Source of the DNA: Megalonaias nervosa | Lineage: Eukaryota; Mollusca; Bivalvia; Unionida; Unionidae | Direction of reading: 5' to 3' | Assembly (NCBI GenBank): GCA_016617855.1 | Contig: JAECUM010006834.1 | Location: 1 to 64,000 of the forward strand | DNA length: 64,000 nucleotides | Shown here: in pieces, positions 39,082 to 51,557 of the stretch | Numbering within the stretch: position 1 is the stretch's first letter | Layout: each line of letters starts with the position of its first letter | Position numbers and translations under genes: made by a program | Notes under the pieces: model-generated | The model's database searches: none | What the model was told of the DNA's origin: nothing | Seen by the model: the letters and a program-made list of their open reading frames with translations, nothing else

Positions 39082-39909
39082 AAATCGACTCCCTAACCAG
39101 AAATGATGCAAAGAAATAATATGTCTTATCTCACCTCTTCCTACAATTATCCAATTATCAGCATACGTGTAAGGCACTGGCATTTCCAGCAGGTCCTTAG
39201 TAATAGTCTTCTGATGGGGGGCAGTATGGGCAACTTTTAAATCAATCAGGAATTTTTTTAAAACAAAACTCTCCCAGCCGGTGGCGTATAGACATAAAAT
39301 GCCACCCGTGGTGAAGGTGTGAGATGCCGCCCTCTGCCGCTTATTTTAGGGTGGCGGCATCACCAAATTTTCAAAATTTTATCCTCATTTGCCCCTCTCT
39401 GTCTCTGTGTTTCATTTTCTTTCTTTTCCTTTCTTTCTCCCCTTTACTGTTTTCATTATTCCCCTTTTTCTGCCCCTACAGAAGTGATTCGCCCCCATTG
39501 CCCCCTATTCAGTATACCAGTGTTCCCATCACGATTTAGAATTGCATAACTGCAACTAGCTGTTCCAACAGATCCAGTAACCAGTCGGATGTGACTCTTG
39601 CTCATTTAAAAGTTTAAGCTGTTTTGGTCATGTGACTCGACTTCGCAAATTTTATCTGCCATTTTTGGGGGGTGAGTGTCTAATAATGCGTTAAATGAAC
39701 AGAATTTGAAATCCACTCTAACGAATAATTTTAAATATTTTTACTTATTATGAATATATGCATACTTCCACAATGCACATGAGTCACATGACAAATCTAT
39801 GAACACTTGAGTCCCTTCAACTAATCATTAATTTGGAGTTACAAGAATTGCCAGTATGTAGCTAAAATGTACACTGACATGTTGTGGATAGATTTGTCTA
39901 CATCAATTG

Positions 39910-40497
39910 CACTTTTTTATGAAGAGGTTAGATCAGACTCGTACAATCCATCAGTATCAGTACAGGTTTGGTGGCTGACTTATCAGACTCGAACAATGCA
40001 TCAGTATCACTACAGGTTTGGGGACTGAGTGATCAGAATTGAATCATCCATCATTATCAGTACAGGTTTGGGGGCTGATTGATCAGACTTGAAACATCTA
40101 TCAGCGTCAGCACAGGTCTGGTGGCTGACTGATGAGATTCTAACCATCAATCAGTATCAATACAGGTTTATGGGCTGATTGATCAGATTTGAACCATCCA
40201 TCAGTATCAGTACAGGTTTGGGGGCTGATTGGTCGGACTTGAACTATCTATCAGTATCAGTACAGGTCTTGGCGCTGATTGATCAGACTCGAACCAGCCA
40301 TCAGAATAAGTATAGGTTTGGGGGCTGATTGATCAGACTCGAACCAGCCATCAGTATCCGTACAAGTTTGGGGGCTGATTGATCAGACTCGAACCATCTA
40401 TCAGTATCAGAACAGGTTTGGGGACTGACTGATCAGACTCAAACCATCTGTCAGTATCACTACAGGTTTGCGGACTGATTGATCAGAATCAAACCAT
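39910..40497. repeat. 50-bp minisatellite, second array
   Basis: About 11.5 units of the same 50-bp repeat as at 1-471 in the same orientation, with comparable within-array divergence. It abuts the conserved tail directly. Confidence 0.93.
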
Positions 40498-40945
40498 CTA
40501 AATGGAACAACTGCATTAAAAGCTTGATAATCAATTCAGCTTATATAATTCTACCAAATTTCATTAGTTTTCCTCTGGTCCAAAAACATTAAAAACATGT
40601 AAAAAGTTGAAAATTGTTAGAATATTTTGAAAATCTAATCAAGCCATCTCTAAACACACATATGTCTACCAAATTTCATTTGTCTACCTCAGCAAATATC
40701 TGCTTAAACATGCTTACAAGACTCTTGTTAAAACTAAGGTCACCTAAACATAAACAGATCGTGAGACCCATTCAACGTACATGTATATAAATATCAATTT
40801 TGTTCTGGGTTGGCTCAATAGTTTTTGAGCTTTCTTGCTTGAAAGAAAATGAGTCGGATGCATCAACAGACAGCACAAAACAAATGTCGTTATCCCTAAA
40901 AGGGGGGGGGGGGACTAAGACTCTTGCCTTTAAGTGCCAGTTGAA
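40498..40945. repeat. Tail of minisatellite-bearing element, copy 2
   Basis: Homologous to 692-1125. It ends with a G12 run (about 40900) where copy 1 has GGGGGTGGGG. Downstream sequences of the two copies are unrelated, marking the element's end near 40945. Confidence 0.75.
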
Positions 40946-41714
40946 AAGTGATACCTATGTCTTGCATTATGAAATGCCATGGCTACAAGACATTTAATTG
41001 GATGGATTTTCTTTCCCTGACTAACTAATCAAACAATGCATGACTTCACTATTTGAAATATATGATGACAAGAAGCAAGATCTAGACAAAATTAACATAT
41101 TATATATGTACGCTCTTAATAAGCAAACATCAGGAGCAAGTGAATGATACATATACCTGAGTTGATACAATACATCTGGACGGTTTTGTTTAAATCATTC
41201 AACATTTTCAAAGCAATAAAATAATGCACATTTTATAATGTCTAGGGCATTAAGTAATCAAAATGACTTTGTCATGCTGACAATCATTCAGTTCATAAAA
41301 TATTGTAGATATTAAAATGCATTACATTTAATTCAGATCTTCCTTATGACCAACACGTCAGATAAATTGGGCAAACATCAACATTTTTAAAAATTAAAAT
41401 GTGATCAAGATCAGTTTCAATTGATGAAAATCAAAATGACCAAACAATCTGTGAACACAAGTTACTTTGTACAGTACTTATTAAAAGAAGAACTTGACAA
41501 ATCTTAAAGTTTGCACATTACTTATTAAACGATCAGCTTAACATACCTTAATGTTTGTACATTACTTATTAATATAATAGCTTGGCATAGTTTAACGCTC
41601 AAAGAAACATGACTTTAAAAAAAATTATTTTTGAAGTTATATCTGTTCTCTGGAAATATGTCCAAATACAGTACCATAAACCCTGAAATTGGAATGTAAT
41701 CAGTGTTAGATATG
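40946..41714. other. Non-coding region, no gene seen
   Basis: AT-rich sequence with short related stretches (CATTACTTATTAA recurring near 41480-41575). I see no protein or RNA motif. Confidence 0.5.
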
Positions 41715-41995
41715 TACCATATATCACATCAGCCAGTACCATGTATCACATCAGCTAATGTATTACATCAGCTGATACCATGTATCACATTAGCTGATAC
41801 CATGTATTATATCAGCTGATACCATGTATTATATTAGCTGATACCATTTATCACATTAGCTGATACCATCTATCACATCAGCTAATACCATGTATCACAC
41901 TAGCTGATACCATGTATTATATCAGCTGATACCATGTATTATATTAGCTGATACCATGTATCACATCAGCTAATACCATGTATCACATCAGGTAG
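41715..41995. repeat. 22-bp tandem repeat, about 12 copies
   Basis: The unit is ACCATGTATCACATCAGCTGAT with variants (TATTATATTAGC, TATCACACTAGC). Each unit holds the palindrome ATCAGCTGAT. Higher-order order is visible: CAC-type and TAT-type units alternate in blocks. Confidence 0.9.
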
Positions 41996-42035
41996 CCTTT
42001 ATTAGTACTGACAATGCAACAGTTGGGTACAGCCA

Positions 42036-42155
42036 TGATGTGGACTGCTTTCATACATTTCGTACATGATGTGGACTGCTTTCATACATTTCGTACATGA
42101 TGTGGACTGCTTTCATACATTTCGTACATGATGTGGACTGCTTTCATACATTTCG
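42036..42155. repeat. 31-bp tandem repeat, four copies
   Basis: GATGTGGACTGCTTTCATAC followed by ATTTCGTACAT is repeated four times with almost no divergence; the last unit diverges at its end (TTCGAGCA). It was recently expanded. Confidence 0.9.
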
Positions 42156-42639
42156 AGCAACTGTAACCTTCCCAAGACACAATCATTTTTGTTTTTTGCT
42201 TATGATGTTGATAAACTAAATTGAGAAAAATTGTATTGTGATTATTAATTTTGCTCTCATTAACCTATAGATATGAATATATATTTAGTCAGAATAACAA
42301 TTCGATCGAGACTACAGTACTAAATGTTTTATGAATGGATGTAAATTACCTAGTGGCGATTGAATGCCTTGTAAATGGATGCCATCTTCCTGCTGGGGTA
42401 CATTTTATGACTGTTAGGCATTCGCTGCTTGCATCATTTCAATTCTGACTATCTCAAATATTTTAAAAATTTACAAATGAAGAAGAGGGGCGGAAAAACG
42501 TGTAATAATTTCTAACCTGATAGCTGATATCTTTGCAAACTTAATTGTTTTAGTCACATATACCAAGTGGCAAAAAGCCCATTTTGTTATGCAAATCCTT
42601 TCCAAATTTTACCTTGGGAATCAATGTCCTTAGTACATA

Positions 42640-42810
42640 TTATTTATAAGCGACACCTATAAATACTGTTTTCTTTACGTCTGATATTCATGAGTGACAC
42701 CTATACATACTGTTCTCTTTATTTTTGTTTTGTATGAGTGCCACCTATACATGTTATGTTAACTTTATGTGTGTTGTTTATGAGTAACACCTATAAATGT
42801 TTTGTTATAT
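42640..42810. repeat. Degenerate repeat of about 47 bp, four copies
   Basis: The motif GAGTGACACCTATACATACTGTT recurs at about 42645, 42690, 42735 and 42780 with T-rich spacers and substitutions. Confidence 0.75.
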
Positions 42811-45670
42811 TTATTACACATTTGACTAGAAAATGTTCAAAACAAACCTTTTGCATTCGAAAGTAATCTAATTAATGTCTGCAAAATCTGAGAATTTTGT
42901 TTTATTTTAGTTGTGATTTTTGTTTAAAACCAAAAGCAACTGAGGTAAAACTAACATTACCAACTTGTACCATCTACTCCTTTATAGGCTGGGTCCAACT
43001 GCAAACAACATAGATCCTGATCTGCCATTTCATAATGCTCAAGGTCTGTGTTATTTGTTCTACTGATTACTACAATAATGTGCGTAGACTCAGATCTGCC
43101 GGCACATTATGTGACAGAAGATTAGGAAATCTGCCGTTGGACTCAATGGCTACAACATTTCTTAAGATCCATCTTCCTTTTCCTTGACTCGTACAAATCT
43201 GTCCGCTCCACCTCTGAAAAATTAATTCATATTTAATTAGTTCCAGCACATCATAAGCTCCTCCTCCCCCCCCCCACTATCTTGCCTGAAACACAAATAG
43301 TAGATCTGTACCTTTTGTATACAAAAACTGCCTTTTTGTGTATCTGATCAAGTGACATTTGACAGGGAATACATATTTTTGCAGTATGATCTCATTTCTG
43401 TATAACATCCATCTGCTTTGTAACATAAAAGTAGAAAGTTAAACAAAGTATGAAAAGAGGATCAAAAAATAGATCTTTCAGTAGTTTTATTTGACACCTC
43501 TTGTTCTTAATTGCAAACTTATTGAAGATCATGGCAAGTGACAAAACTTTAAATCATATTTAAAAAATGTGAAAATTCAAACTTGAATCCTCAGAAGAAT
43601 GTTAATTACACACTCTCCATACTGGAGCTACTTCATTGGTATAACATGACAAATCACCAATAGTTTTATTACGTTTTTTCCTCCACCATCTGCGTCATGC
43701 CTTGTCACCGGGGAGGTGGGTCATAACCTTAAAACCAATACAACTACACAATCCTCAATTACATAGGCCATCCAAAGGTCATAACCCAAAATCTGGTGTT
43801 TCTACTGTGAAATCTTCTGCGTTGACTCTATGCATAAAGCCTCGTTAAAAACAAATGATATTAAAAATGTCATAGTATTTGCAATTTCTGTATATCTCTC
43901 AAATGTGGACTACAGGAGATAAGGCAAAAAATTACATCCCTTTTAAACGTGACTACCATAAGGGCAACTTACATACCAAGTTTGGTGAATCTCAAACAAG
44001 TAGTTTAGGAGGTGGTAGTATTATGGACAGACAAGAGGGTTTCACAATATTCTCAACACTACAGCAATAGCATATGAATAATGTGAACTTTCTACTCACT
44101 GATTGTTCCAGTTTTCCTGACTTTGTCACCTAAGTCAGTGTCCACTTCATATAAAACAGATTCATCGAAAGTCAAGGCCACAACTCGAAAAAAAAACTCG
44201 TTCACATTTTCTCCTGAAAATATAAGTTCTATATGCAGCCATACAGAAAAAAGAAACCAGTTACAATTTTGAATGAGTTGCAGACAGAGCATTATAAATG
44301 AAACTTGTTTGAATCCAACACTGTGTGACAGGTGACTGTACTGTTGAAATGGAGCTGATGATGACTTTGAAAGCTATAAGTGAACCATTTTTGTGTTTAT
44401 TAATCATGAAATAATGTTTGCACCTTTTTTAATTATCTCTTTACTTATATCTTCCTGAATTAATCTGGAATTCCATATTCACAAGTCTGGTTCGAAAATT
44501 ATACCTAAAACATTGCCCGTAATTTTGTAAAATACTCAGGAGAAACAACCATGAGTGTGCAGTTTTACCAGTATATCTCCAATTAACATGTTTTTGTGGT
44601 ATTGCTAAATATAGTATACAAATAAAATGTCTCCTTCAGTTTTGTCTCTTGTAATATCTGTTGTTATAAATCTCCAAATGATTTCTGAAACGTGTTCGCC
44701 AAGAAAATGGTTGAACTGCACGTTATACCTGGCCTGTTACTATCCCGAATGGCAGACTTGCAGTCTGAAATCATGCATTAGCCAAATATAACACTTGCCA
44801 TTCAGCATTTTTGTCCAAAATGCTTCAGAAATATAATATTGGAGAGTTATCAACAATCTCGCCATCTTTCGAAAATGTAATGGAGAGGTGAATTTCATGG
44901 GTGAAACGATGAGCTTAACTGCCATTATTTGCCAAGATGAGAAGATGCATATTCATCAGAAGTTTGTCACATGTAGCTAGGAAATGCCAACATCAAACTT
45001 TGACTTCTTGTTTCTAAATATTTTTCCAATAACGGTATTTTACCAGCAAGTGGGAATGGGGTCTGAACTCACCTTTATGGTACACATCTAAAACAATTGG
45101 GAAGACAATTTTCAGGAGGAAATTGCTCTTTTTCACTGGGACTGATCAAGACCATGTTTCGGTAACCAAGAACTGCTAAAAAATGTTATATGTATTGAGA
45201 TATACTGTCTCGTATTGCAATATACTGCAATATGAAAATTCAGACAATACCTAACCCAATATATTAGAGTAAAGTTATAACAGTAAGCAGATCTGAATTC
45301 CAACCTACCTGACCAGTTTTCATGCTATTAAATGATGACTCAAAACAGTCAAATATTAAATACTTAAATGTAAATATGAAAGGAAGCTCATTGTCTTCTT
45401 TGCAATTGAGAGTAATTTGAGTGCATTTTGTTATGAAAAAGTTCTAGATTGGGGATTGGAGTTACATTATCATCTCTGGCTTATACAGCAGATATTTTCA
45501 TCATGACAAATTAGATAAATTACACTCGGTTGTATCTTTAAGTTCGGATGTCCCGTTTGGAGCTTATCATTTTTTATTGTAACTGCAGAAAGGGTAAAAG
45601 AACATATGCAGAAGTAATTTACTTGAAAGCAGTCTTGCATTCAAGACATTTACTAACTGCATACATAAAA
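42811..45670. other. Non-coding region, no gene seen
   Basis: Contains units related to 35310-35440 at about 43000-43110 and a C-rich tract at about 43262-43283. The rest is AT-rich with stops in all frames. Open frames near 43879 and 44092 have no motif. Confidence 0.5.
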
Positions 45671-45673
45671 TCA

Positions 45674-45699
45674 CGTATGTATGTATGTATGTATGTATG
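45674..45699. repeat. (ATGT)n microsatellite, short
   Basis: About six ATGT units. The same tetranucleotide occurs in long arrays on both sides of the retrotransposon at 47-51 kb. Confidence 0.85.
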
Positions 45700-46890
45700 G
45701 ACAGTACGCATCATGAATTTCGTATTGCCCACTCAATACTATGGAAGCGGACACAGGTGGCAAGGCATCAAGAGTCCACTACAAACAGAAGATATCTATG
45801 TTTGAGAGATAACCACTAAATTTTGATGATATTCACCCAATCAAATGTCATACACCTTCCTAATTTGACTACACTTGCCACGCACGTTGACATTAAACAA
45901 AACAAATGTGAGACTACACAACTACGAACATGGTAAACTTATCCTATGCTAGTGTCAAATACCATGTTTTAAATTTTGTGATTATCTACCAACCGCTGCC
46001 CCAGACAATCTGCATAACCAAAACGTACATTCCTATTTATCTACATGTACCTGCAAGAGCACACACATGCAGAAATTTATACATCAAGCTATATCACAAT
46101 GGGTTTTTTTTCTCAGTAAATGATATTTTCTAAATGTACTGGTTGTACTGGCCATTAATTAGTTTCACTTTAATTTCCAGACTATTTCCTGGACCCACTT
46201 GAAACAAACTATCGGAATCAGTACACCAACACAAAATGGTATAAATTTGAATTACTCCATCTTATCACAGCACATTGGACATTCAGGTAAAATAGTTATC
46301 ATTTACTGCATTTGTCCTTAAGATAAGATGTGAAACAAATCTCTATCATGGAAACTGCACATTTAATATTACAAAATGTCAGCCTTTTCAAAGGACACAT
46401 GTAGCAATAAAAACATTGAAAATGAAGATGGCTTAAAGACTAATAGCTACAACTAATGAAGATTACAAAACAATTCCATAATATTTATAGCATACAGACA
46501 TATGTTCGATTACTATCTAAAGTTTATTTTATAAAATAATGTAGACTCTTGTATTCAAATCGTAAGAGAATCCATTGAAAGTATGCAAGAAAATGTTCTT
46601 CTGTAGCTTTATGCTTCGACTTGGAAAATGATAATGAAGTTTAAAGAATATGAGAGCTATTAAATACACTGAAATCATCTACACTTTACATGACATGTGC
46701 TTCCTATCCGTGGCCAATCATGGAATCAACAAGGTGATTTTCGTAAAAATGTTACCTTGTTCATCGCATTTGTAGTTAATCTTTCATCAAGCGCCAACCA
46801 AGGAGTGACATTCTTCTTTTGATGCCGGCCCCTACACATGTTAGCTTCTTACTATTTTAGTCAACAGTGGTCAGGAAGGATGTACATGTG
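45700..46890. other. Non-coding region, no gene seen
   Basis: AT-rich sequence without recognisable coding or RNA features. Confidence 0.5.
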
Positions 46891-46894
46891 CCAC

Positions 46895-47250
46895 ATTTCA
46901 TAACAGCTATAGAAGGTGTCAAGCTTCATTATTTTAACACTCGCAGTTCCTAATAGCTATTGAAGGTGTCAAGCTTCATTGTCATTTTAGCACTCACAGT
47001 TTCGAATAGCTATTGAAGGTGCCATTCTTCGTTATTTTAGTACTCACAGTTCCTAATAGCTATTATACCACGATCCAACGTTATTTTAGCACTCACAGTT
47101 CCTAACCCCTATTGAAGCTGCCAAGCTACAATGTTATTTTAGTACAGTTCCTAACAGCTATTGAAGGTGTCAAGCTACAATGCTATTTTATCACTCACAG
47201 TTCCTTACAGTTATTGCAGTTGCCAAGTTTAAATGTTATTTTAGTACATA
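46895..47250. repeat. Degenerate tandem repeat of about 60 bp, six copies
   Basis: The motif CAGTTCCTAATAGCTATTGA, then GGTGTCAAGCTTCA and ATTTTAGCACTCA, recurs about six times with substitutions and small indels. The last units are the most diverged. Confidence 0.85.
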
Positions 47251-47480
47251 TGTTTCAAACATCAACTGCTGAATGAAAATGTTTCTTATTATCACATAAT
47301 TCAAACAATATACACCAACATAATTAATTTGCTGCGACATTCCAATTAATGCAGTAAAACGTAATCTATCCACTGTGCCAAGATGTGGACATCCACAACA
47401 AACAACATTCATTCTATTATGGCCAAGAGAGGGAGCAGATTTATTTCCACTGCAGACATGTGGATCTTCTGACATCCATG

Positions 47481-47552
47481 ATGTATGTATGTATGTATGT
47501 ATGTATGTATGTATGTATGTATGCATGTATGTATGTATGTATGTATGTATAT
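47481..47552. repeat. (ATGT)n array flanking the retrotransposon, 5' side
   Basis: About 18 tetranucleotide units with one ATGCATG interruption, followed by TATATATG and the element start. The 3' flank (51474-51557) carries the same interruption. Confidence 0.92.
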
Positions 47553-47555
47553 ATG

Positions 47556-50500
47556 AGGGTAGCCGACGGGTCTCAAACCCTCGGTGATCTAGGTTTGTCT
47601 ACCTAAGCATGTGAAGACTGGACCCGGCGGACTGCGCGGAGGAACCACCAGCTGGTCAACGGGCAGAAAGGCGGTTACAGCAAGCGACGTGGAACGCGAC
47701 TAGAGCACAGCGAGACACCTTAGACACTGCTGGCCATCCACTGCATCCCCCCCCCCCATCTCCAGCCGTCTCGACTCTGTCTTGCCACTGGACCCAGATA
47801 GGCGGGGACGAGAGAGTGAGGTCGACGAGTGCGCAACTCCTCCTCACTGAAATCCAATTCTTACGCGCAAGTCATGACTTCACCAGATCACTATCCCATT
47901 CCATCATCCAGCAAGTCCTGCGGCGACGGGGAAGTGGCGAAGCGGCAGGTGTGGATTCACTGTCAGCAGGAGTAACAACCCTGCACGCAGGCGGCTCAGG
48001 CCATAGGGTTGTCTTCCTGTGACCGAAGTAGCATGGGAGTTCGGCAGCCACCTGAGCGTCCGAGCAGCCCTCTTCAGGACTACACTGCTCGCCTCCACAG
48101 CAAGAGGAAGGGACTAGAAAAGGTGTCCTAAACATTGTCTACTTTATCTTACCCCGGCCAGCTTACCGCGGCTGGCGGGGATCCCACTCCAGCGGTAAGT
48201 AAACAAAGAAACAGATCAAGGTGACAACTCTCACCTTAGGCGCATGGAACGTGCGCACACTCATGGATCGTGCCGGGAATGAAAGGCCTGAAAGACGGAC
48301 TGCTTTGATTGCCAGAGAGCTGAACAGATACAAAGTCCAGATTGCAGCACTCAGCGAGACCCGACTTGCCGACTAAGGTCAACTGTCAGAGGTAAATGCA
48401 GGCTACACCTTCTTTTGGATTGGACGCAGCAAGGAAGAACGTCGCGAGGCTGGAGTTGGGTTTGCCATCAAGTCCAACCTGGTAACAAGACAGTCGGCCC
48501 ACCTAAAGGCATCAACGATCATCTGATGACCGTTCGACTGCCGCTCCCAAGAAAGCGATATGCCACACTAGTCAGCGCCTACGCCCCAACACTGACAAAC
48601 CCTGATGAGATCAAGGACAAGTTCTACGATGAACTGAGATCCACTATTGCTGCCGTGCCCAAAACAGATAAACTCATCATCGTTGGTGACTTTAACACAC
48701 GGGTTGGCGCAGATCACACTTCATGGGAAGGAGTGCTGGGAAAAAAATGGGATTGGCAGCTGTAACAGCAATGGCCTCCTACTGCTGGAAACTTGTGCAG
48801 CGCACGAACTGCTCAGCACCAACTCTGTCTTCTGCCTACCACTTCGCAACAAGACGTAATGGATGCACCCACGCTCAAAGCACTGGCATCTGCTCGACTA
48901 CGTCATAGTGCGACAGAAAGACAGGCAGGACGTCAAAGTGACGAAGGCTATGTGTGGAGCCGAGTGCTGGACTGACCACAGGCTGATCATCTCCAAACTT
49001 AACATCAGGATACAGCCTCCTAGACGTCCTCAAGGAAGCAAGAAGCTGAAAAACGATTCAGTGAAGCAGTCCCTTGCAGACGAACTAGACAACAAGCTGG
49101 AAGCCATCACTCTAGGCTCGCATGATGTAGAGTCTGATTGGGCGTCCCTTCGGGATGTTGTCTACTCCACCCCCGCCGATGTGGTAGGCCCTACTACGCG
49201 CAAGCACCAGGACTGGTTCGATGATAACGATGATCGCATTCAAGAACTGCTCGACGAAAAACACCGCACACACAGAGCGCTGCTAAATGACCCGCACTCC
49301 ACATCTAAGAAAGCTGCATTCGCCAATATCAGAAGAACAGTGCAGAGAGAGCTCCGACAGATGCAGGACACATGGCTGAGCGAGAAGGCGGACGAGATTC
49401 AGTCGTATGCAGACCGCAATGACATGAATAGGTTCTACGAGGCGCTCAAGACAATCTCCGGTCCCACTAAAATCAGGATCTTCTCCCCTCCTCAGTGCAG
49501 ATGGGAACACGCTGATCACTGATAAGGAAGAGATTCTCAAGCGCTGGGCAGAACACTTCGACAGTGTCCTCAACCGTCCTTCCTCCATCAACGCTGAAGC
49601 CATTGCTCGCCTGCCCCAGGTCCCAACCAATGCTTCCCTCCCGGATTCGCCGAGTTTCACAGAAGTAGAGAAGGCAATTAAAAGTCTATCCAGTGGCAAA
49701 GCCCCGGGTTCTGACTCCATTCCAGCGGAAGCCTACGCAGCTGGTGGTCCTCGACTGACGCAGAAGCTTACTGACCTCTTCCAGTCTGTGTGAAACAAGG
49801 AGAAGATTCTGCAGGAGTTCAGAGACGCCTCTATTGTCCACCTATACAAGCGGAAGAGGAACCGGCAAGCATGCGACAACCACCGTGGCATCTCCCTATT
49901 ATCCATCGCAGGGAAGATACTGGCCAGAATTCTGCTAAATCGACTGACCGTCCACTTGGAGCAAGGCTTGCTACTAGAGTGTCAGTGCGGCTTCAGGCAG
50001 GATCGGGGCACCGTGGATATGATCTTTGCAGCCAGGCAACTCCAGGAGAACTGCCAAGAGCAGAAAGTCAGCCTCTACACCACTTTTGTGGACCTCACTA
50101 AGGCTTTTGACACTGTGAGTCGTGAAGGTCTGTGGAGGATCATGGCAAAGTTCGGATGCCCTGAGAAGTTCATCACCATGGTCAGACTGTTCCACGATGG
50201 CATGCTCGCCAGAGTACAGATGATGGAGAGTTCTCCCTGCCCTTTCCAGCGACAAACGGTGTCAAGCAGGGCTGCGTTCTTGCCCCGACCCTGTTCAGCA
50301 TGATGTTCACAGCGATGCTGACCGACGCTTTTCGTGAGGGTGACATTAGCATCGACATCCGGTTCAGGACTGATGGGAACATCTTCAACCTGAGAAGACT
50401 GCCGGCTAAGACCAAAGTCCAGGAAGACACCATCCGCGACTTCCTCTTTGCTGACGACTGCGCTTTAAATGCTGGTACTCAGTCTGACATGCAAGAAAGT

Positions 50501-51440
50501 ATGGATCGGTTCTCCAAAGCCTGCACAGACTTCGGACTCACAATAAGTACGAAGAAGACCGAAATCATGTACCAGCCTGCACCCTCAGTCCCCTACACTG
50601 AACCCAGCATTACCGTCGATGGCCAGAAGCTCGCTGTTGCTGACAAGTTCATCTACCTTGGCAGCACCTTGTCGCGCACAGTCTCCATCGATGAAGAGGT
50701 CACTCTCAGGATTGCTCGTGCAAGTGCAGCCTTCGGCAGACTTCACAATACTGTGTGGAACAGAAGAGGAATCAGCCTGCAAACCAAGCTCAAGGTGTAC
50801 CGCGCAGTACTACTGCCCTCCCTCTTGTACGCCTGTGAAACATGGACGGTGTGCAGTCGCCATGCAAAACAGCTGAATTCCTTCCACATGCGCTGCCTCA
50901 GAAAACTGCTCCACATCAAATGGCAGGACAAGACTCCTGCCACAGAAGTCCTCCAGAGAGCAGAGATGACAAGCGTCTATGCCCTGCTTAGAAGGTACAA
51001 CTCCACTGGGCTGGTCATGTCTGCCGTATGCCTGATGAGCGCCTCCCAAAGAGACTGTTCTATGGGGAACTCGCTGAAGGCAAGCGTTCCCGAGGAGGCC
51101 AAAAGAAACGGTTCAAGGACACGCTCAAAGCCTCCATGAAGTCCTGTGGCATTGACCCAAACAGCTGGAAGCAGCTTGCCGAAGACCGCGCTGCGTGGCG
51201 TCACCAGATCAACTCAGGCGCAGCTGCATTTGAAGAGCACCGGATCAACAAGGCCAAGCAGAAACGCCAGCAGAGGAAGAGCAGAGCCAGCGCCGACCTT
51301 CAGTCCATCCAGCCCCCGGCAATTCCCCGTCCTCATTGCCCTAGACTCTTCAGAGCGCAGATTGGCCTCACCAACCATCTGCGCACTCACAGACCAGCTC
51401 AGATCTGAAGCCATGGTCGTTTTCGAGACCGAAAGACGAA

Positions 51441-51473
<33 letters not shown>
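47556..51473 (+). mobile_element. Nearly full-length non-LTR retrotransposon (APE endonuclease + RT)
   Basis: About 3.9 kb: a 5' untranslated part of about 660 bp beginning GAGGGTAGCCGACGGG with a short inverted GAGGGT/ACCCTC, one long ORF2-type coding region, and a (CAT)n 3' tail. It is GC-richer than its surroundings, which indicates recent arrival. It is inserted in an (ATGT)n microsatellite. Stops and frameshifts make it inactive. The order endonuclease, RT, C2H2 finger fits LINE families often mis-annotated in invertebrates as craniofacial development protein 2-like; the clade is not assigned. Confidence 0.88.
48222..51408 (+). pseudogene. LINE ORF2: endonuclease-reverse transcriptase with C2H2 tail, broken
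   Basis: The APE endonuclease starts at LGAWNVRTLMD (about 48236), with SETRL before a TAA near 48374, then GVGFAIKSN, VSAYAPTL, VGDFNTRVGAD (catalytic D-x-N) and WTDHRLI. The RT has GFRQDRGTVDMIFAARQL, TFVDLTKAFDTVSR (first catalytic Asp) and FLFADDCAL at about 50443-50466 (catalytic ADD). Then LTISTKKTEIM, YLGSTLSR and SLLYACETW follow. A C-terminal finger PHCPRLF..LTNHLRTHR lies at about 51330-51395. The coding region is spread over at least four frames with shifts near 48740, 49500, 49790, 50250 and 51045. Confidence 0.9.
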
Positions 51474-51504
<31 letters not shown>

Positions 51505-51557
51505 TGTATGTATGTATGTATGTATGTATGTATGCATGTATGTATGTATGTATGTAT
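51440..51557. repeat. (CAT)n tail followed by (TATG)n array, 3' side
   Basis: About eleven CAT units end the retrotransposon, then about 20 TATG units with an ATGCATG interruption like that at the 5' flank. Frames across these give Met-Tyr-Val-Cys repeats and are not genes. Confidence 0.92.

Noticed and set aside
41715..42155. CRISPR array
   Set aside because: The repeats are directly adjacent without unique spacers, and the sequence is eukaryotic.
47236..47606. Met-Tyr-Val-Cys and His-Thr-Tyr-Ile repeat proteins (also at 51214-51559)
   Set aside because: They are translations of (ATGT)n arrays.
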